Source: Flavobacteriales bacterium (GTDB lineage Bacteria > Bacteroidota > Bacteroidia > Flavobacteriales_F > PHOS-HE28). Taken from it: a DNA stretch of 64,000 nt. Position numbers and translations under genes: made by a program. Location of the stretch: the NCBI GenBank assembly GCA_016710965.1, contig JADJTW010000010.1, positions 5,636-69,635 on the forward strand. Reading direction: 5' to 3'. The notes below the pieces were generated by a model. That model ran no database searches. It saw only the letters and a program-made list of their open reading frames with translations, and was not told where the DNA came from. This document shows positions 60,054 to 64,000 of the stretch, one piece after another; position 1 is the stretch's first letter, and the number at the start of each line of letters is the position of its first letter.

Positions 60054-60946
60054 CTACTGCACGGTTGGGATCAAGCCGCGCACGCCCATGTCCACCACGG
60101 TTTCGCCATTCGCGGGTTCGAAAATGTTGTCGCCATCGATCTCCACCCACTCGAAACTGTCGTTGGTGCTCAGCGAAACTTGAATAACGATATCCGAAGT
60201 TTCAGTGCCGGTGATCACCAATGGAACTGTGAACGCGCCTGTGACGAGGCAGGAACCAGCGGGGATCGGCGACGTGGCGAACAAAGGATTCACCACCGTA
60301 GTGCCCGGGGCTTGTCCTTCGGTGACAGGGATCGACACCGGTGGGTTCAGCACTTCGAAGGCCCAGTAGCCCTGCGCCTTGTTCGCATTGACCGTTACCG
60401 TACTATCATGCACGAGGTACGTGCCGATGTAGGTGTTATACCCGATAAAGGACGCCACCGTACCATCGAGCGGGATGCCCGAAGCGTTCAGCTTGATATC
60501 GTAGTTCTGATAGGCCAGCGAAACACGAAGGAACTGATAGCTCCCGGCGGAGAGCTCGTTAAGAGGAATATTGAGGAACTCGCCTCCATTGCCCACCTGG
60601 ATACCCAAGTCGTGATCGATGGCGGTGGCGCCGCCCACGTTCGTTTCCGGTGCATGGTACACCACATCTCCAGACCCAACTGGAATAAGCACCGATTGCG
60701 AGAACTCAACATAGTGCGCGCTCATCTTGTTGAAGCGCGGGCATTGTGCGCCATGTCCGGGAGGGACCGCCGTTGGAACACCGAAGGCGTTCAACCGGGT
60801 CTGCGTGCTATCGAATCTGAACTTGAGGATCAGCCGCGGACCCACTGCACCACCCGTGCCTGGACCAGGCTCATCATCGTCCTTGTTGCAGGAGGAGAAC
60901 AGAGCGAGGACTGAACCAGCAGCAAGGGCGATCAAAGACAGACGCA
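60054..60946 (-). CDS. Lipoprotein, unknown function
   Basis: 297 residues from the ATG at 60946. Lipobox LFSSC at about residues 16-20 and an acidic linker (NKDDDEPGPGTG). The mature protein is beta-rich: PRLILKFRFDSTQTRL, LNELSAGSYQFLRVSLAYQN, GYWAFEVLNPP and a late VEIDGDNIFEPANGE. The layout is like the MbnP relatives in size and lipoprotein form but lacks their histidine-rich strands, so it is left unnamed. TAGCTTCG on the minus strand about 20 bases upstream is a promoter candidate. Convergent with the GH16 gene. Confidence 0.65.
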
Positions 60947-61018
60947 TGGAGTTGGGTTTTCGCAGCGAAGCTACCGCTGATCGTGCCTCAGGAACTCGTG
61001 GAAACTTTCGCATCCATG

Positions 61019-61036
61019 TAGTATGCGCGCATACTA
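61019..61036. promoter_or_regulatory. Palindromic operator upstream of marR
   Basis: Perfect 18-bp palindrome TAGTATGCGCGCATACTA, 33 bases before the MarR ATG and 8 bases before its -7 element. Size and place fit a MarR dimer site for autoregulation. Confidence 0.65.
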
Positions 61037-61044
61037 TATGCTGG

Positions 61045-61052
61045 TATATTTC
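61045..61052 (+). promoter_or_regulatory. Putative -7 element of marR
   Basis: TATATTTC, seven of eight bases of TAnnTTTG, 17 bases before the ATG at 61070. Confidence 0.5.
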
Positions 61053-61069
61053 GCACCGAGCACCTTGCG

Positions 61070-61501
61070 ATGACGCCAGAAGAAACGATCGACTTCCCCA
61101 TCCGCCGCGTGTGGAGCCGCATCTCGCGGTTGTACAATACCGAAGCAGCCAAGTACGGCGGCAGCATGGCCGTGGGCCAGATCCTGCTGAACATCGAGGC
61201 GGAAGGAACGCCCAGCACCAAACTCGGTCCCAAGATGGGCATGGAGAGCCGCAGCCTCGTGCGCACACTGCAGACCATGGAGGAAGAAGGTCTCATCAAA
61301 CGCGTCCCTTGCAAGGAGGACAAGCGCGTGGTGCGGATGCTCCTCACCGCGAAGGGCAAGCAAATGCGCGATGTGAGCCGCAACACCGTGATCAAATTCA
61401 ACGAAGCGGTGCAGAGCCGTTTCACGCCCACGCAACTCAGCAACTTTCGGACGGTGATGACCGAACTGGATCGGATACTCGAACAAGAACAACTCTTCTG
61501 A
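61070..61501 (+). CDS. MarR-family transcriptional regulator
   Basis: 143 residues. Winged-helix core: SMAVGQILLNIEAEGTPSTKLGPKMGMESRSLVRTLQTMEEEGLIKR with the recognition helix near SRSLVRTL, and the wing KEDKRVVRMLLTAKGK. The N- and C-terminal helices would form the dimer. Upstream, a perfect 18-bp palindrome overlaps the promoter, so it probably represses itself. The next gene is a beta-oxidation enzyme; MarR control of fatty-acid genes is common, so this may be its target. Confidence 0.88.
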   Translation: MTPEETIDFPIRRVWSRISRLYNTEAAKYGGSMAVGQILLNIEAEGTPSTKLGPKMGMESRSLVRTLQTMEEEGLIKRVPCKEDKRVVRMLLTAKGKQMRDVSRNTVIKFNEAVQSRFTPTQLSNFRTVMTELDRILEQEQLF

Positions 61502-61506
61502 AGACA

Positions 61507-61613
61507 TACCGCAAAGGGCACGAAGGACACAAAGTGAAATGCCAACCGCACGGAACCCCAACGAACCACTAGCTCTGCTGGGCTCCTTTGCACTCATTGT
61601 GTCCTTTGCGGTA
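61507..61613. repeat. Inverted repeat between marR and the beta-oxidation gene
   Basis: Perfect 11-base arms (taccgcaaagg at 61507-61517 and its complement at 61603-61613), with weaker pairing further in. The text resembles the non-coding CGCAAAGGACACAAAG-type repeat seen in many environmental genomes. No gene lies inside. Confidence 0.5.
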
Positions 61614-61642
61614 CGAACCCTTACTCAAACTCCTTGAAGTAA

Positions 61643-64000
61643 ATGGCCAATCGACAGATCAAGAAAGTCGCCGTCCTCGGATCCGGCGTCATGGGCAGCC
61701 GCATCGCCTGCCACTTCGCCAACATCGGCGCCGAAGTGCTGCTGCTGGATATCGTGCCGAAGGAAGGCACCGATCGCAACAAGATCGTGAACGACGCGCT
61801 GGCCGCCGCGCTGAAGAGCAGCCCCTCACCCATTTACGACAAGCGCTTCGCAAAGCGGATCAGCACCGGCAACTTCGAGGACGACCTGCCGAAGATCAAG
61901 GTCTGCGATTGGGTGATCGAGGTCGTGGTGGAGCGACTCGACATCAAGCAGCAGGTCTACACCAATGTGGAGAAGCACCGCAAGCCCGGCACGCTGATCA
62001 CCACGAACACCAGCGGCATCCCGATCCATGCGCTGCTCGAAGGCCGCAGCGAGGATTTCCAAAAACACTTCTGCGGCACGCACTTCTTCAACCCACCGCG
62101 CTACCTGCCGTTGTTGGAAATCATCCCCGGCGCGAAGACGGATCCCGCGGTCCTCGCCTTCCTCGAAGAGTACGGCCAGCGCGTGCTGGGCAAGGTCACG
62201 GTGCTGTGCAAGGACACGCCCGCTTTCATCGCCAACCGCATCGGCGTGTTCGGCATCATGGGCTTGTTCCACCTGGTGGAAGAGATGGGCCTTACCGTGG
62301 AAGAGGTCGATCGCCTGACCGGTCCCGCGCTGGGCCGCCCGAAGAGCGCCACGTTCCGCACAGCGGATGTGGTGGGCCTCGACACGCTCGTGCACGTTGC
62401 GAAAGGCGTGCAGGAGAATTGCCCCAAGGACGAGCAGAACGCCACGTTCGCATTACCGAGCTACTTGCAGCAGATGGTTGAGAGGAACATGCTCGGCAGC
62501 AAGACCGGCAAGGGCTTCTTCTTCAAGGACCGCTCATCGCCGAAGGGCGACATCCTCGCGCTGGACCTGAAGACGCTGGAGTACCGTCCGCAGGTGAAGC
62601 CCAAGTTCGCCACGCTGGATGCGGCCAAGAAGGAGGACAACCTGGTGAAGCGCACCGCGATCCTCTACGCGGGCACCGACAAGGCCGGTGAGTTCTACCG
62701 CAAGAGCTTCCACGGGCTGTTCGCCTACGTGAGCCACCGCATTCCGGAGATCACCGACCAGCTCTACAAGATCGACGACGCCATGCGCGCAGGCTTCGGC
62801 TGGGAGCTGGGGCCGTTCGAAACGTGGGATGCGATTGGGGTGAAGAACGCGCAGGATGCGATGCCGTAGCAGGGGTGAAAGTCGCGCCATGGGTTGATGG
62901 ATGTTGGCTGGCAGGCAACACCAGCTTCTATAAAGTCGAAGGCGGCAAGCGGCTCTATTACGACATCCCGAGCAAGAGCTACAAGCCGGTGCCGCGGAAG
63001 GCACCATCGTGCTGAGCGAACTGCCCGAGAGCAGCATCGTCTGGAAGAACAGCCTGGCGCGCGTCTACGACATCGGCGATGGCATCCTCGCGGTGAGCTG
63101 GGGCGGCAAGATGAACGTCATCGGCGCGGAAGTGATCCAGGGGCCTCAACAAGGCCATCGATCTCGCGGAGGCCGGCTACAAGGGCCTCGTGGTCTACAA
63201 CGACGGCGCGCTCTTCACCGCGGGCGCCAACGTGGGCATGATCTTCATGATGGCCGTGGAGCAGGAGTACGACGACCTGGACATGGCCATCCGCACCTTC
63301 CAGAACACGATGATGCGCATGCGGCATTCATCGATCCCCGTGGTGGCCGCGCCGCACCAGCTCTGCCTCGGCGGCGGCACCGAGCTCTGCCTGCACGCGG
63401 ACAAGGTGGTGGCGCATGCCGAGACCTACATGGGCCTCGTGGAGTTCGGCGTGGGCGTGATCCCCGGCGGTGGCGGCAGCAAGGAGTTCGCGCTGCGCCT
63501 CAGCGACGAACTGAAGGAAGGCGACATCCGCATCAACGCGCTGCGCGAGCGCTTCCTCACCATCGGCCAGGCCAAGGTGAGCACCAGCGGCGAAGAGGCC
63601 TTCGCCCTCGGCTACCTGCGCCGCGGCACGGACGAGGTGATCGGTGAGCCGCGCGCACCAGCTGGCCTACGCCAAGGAATGCGCGCTCGACCTCTGGAGA
63701 AGGGCTACACCAAGCCGCCCATGCGCAAGGACATCAAGGTGCTCGGCCGCGAAGGCCTGGGCATCGTGTACATCGGCGCCAACACCATGCAGGCGGCAAC
63801 TACATCAGCGAGCACGACACGCTGATATCGCAGAAGCTGGGCCACGTGCTCTGCGGCGGCGACTCCAGCGAGCCCACCGAAGTCAGCGAGCAGTACCCTG
63901 CTGGACCTGGAGCGGAAGACCTTCCTGGAATCTGCATGCAGCAGAAAAACCTGGAGCGCTTGCGATCGTCGTCACCAGCAGGAAAGTGTTGCGGAACTGA
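61643..64000 (+). CDS. 3-hydroxyacyl-CoA dehydrogenase/enoyl-CoA hydratase, frameshifted and cut by window end
   Basis: The first 408 residues are intact: NAD-binding VAVLGSGVMGSRIACHFANIGAEV, catalytic-region NTSGIPIHALLEG, HFCGTHFFNPPRYLPLLEI and the C-terminal dimer domain GFGWELGPFETWDAIG. After base 62860 the protein continues in changing frames: AGVKVAPWVDG, SELPESSIVWKNSLARVYDIGDG, then a crotonase domain (SWGGKMNVIGAEVIQG, NDGALFTAGANVGMIF, APHQLCLGGGTELCLHAD, YMGLVEFGVGVIPGGGG). At least six single-base indels are needed before the window ends. The sequence between them is well conserved, so base-calling error is likelier than decay. The whole is a two-domain beta-oxidation enzyme. 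Confidence 0.85.

Noticed and set aside
61643..64000. Beta-oxidation gene as a true pseudogene
   Set aside because: Many indels but unbroken similarity between them, all crowded at the window end; error is the simpler account.

Overview
The window looks like chromosomal DNA of a GC-rich member of the Bacteroidota, most likely a flavobacterial lineage known mainly from environmental genomes. The grounds are: many surface proteins with type IX secretion (T9SS) sorting tails of both type A and type B; CHU_C, PKD, GEVED and delta-60 modules; a SiaB-like kinase; an MbnP-type lipoprotein; a tmRNA tag ending in YALAA; and -7 promoter elements close to TAnnTTTG in front of most transcription units, with few Shine-Dalgarno sequences. 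No rRNA, tRNA, CRISPR array or transposase was found.

Layout. 1-5.6 kb: the 3' end of a T9SS type B adhesin, a small outer-membrane protein, gyrB, and a frameshifted outer-membrane barrel gene. 5.6-12.6 kb: a large TPR protein, FtsE, two overlapping glycosyltransferases and an EI24 membrane protein. 12.7-19.6 kb: purB, a porin, a DinB-like protein, a conserved hypothetical, an MFS transporter fused in frame to L-2-hydroxyglutarate oxidase, and a four-helix-bundle (S23/IVP) gene bounded by inverted repeats. 19.6-24.8 kb: an OmpA-like protein, two beta-barrels, and aconitase interrupted by two frameshifts. 24.8-30.5 kb: a three-gene metal-related set with MbnP, a bestrophin, a dipeptide epimerase and rplI-rpsR-rpsF. 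30.9-37.9 kb: two translationally coupled T9SS type A proteins. 37.9-40.6 kb: a duplicated 5' end of dnaX, a PIN-type toxin-antitoxin pair and the full dnaX gene. 40.6-49.9 kb: a MORN protein, isocitrate dehydrogenase, a protein with a two-copy DVN-type tail, a GT22-like enzyme, MATE, a small membrane protein, tmRNA followed by a 100-bp tandem repeat, a saccharopine dehydrogenase-like enzyme, and SiaB. 50.1-60 kb: a four-gene surface operon (two adhesins, a lipoprotein and a GH16 glucanase). 60-64 kb: a lipoprotein, a MarR regulator with a palindromic operator, and a beta-oxidation multienzyme that breaks into many frames at the window end.

Most notable signals: (1) dnaX carries an uninterrupted A9 run exactly where the gamma and tau products would part, and both alternative frames stop within four codons, as expected for slippage-made gamma subunit. 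(2) The promoter and first 20 codons of dnaX are duplicated 950 bp upstream with a toxin-antitoxin pair between the copies. (3) The 3' end of tmRNA is repeated three times at an exact 100-bp period, each full unit holding three hairpins. (4) The IVP gene lies between 25-bp inverted repeats and the left repeat reaches into the start of the next gene. Several apparent frameshifts (barrel gene, aconitase, and at least six in the last 1.1 kb) fall mostly at short homopolymers in well-conserved genes, so sequencing or assembly error is the simplest explanation for them.
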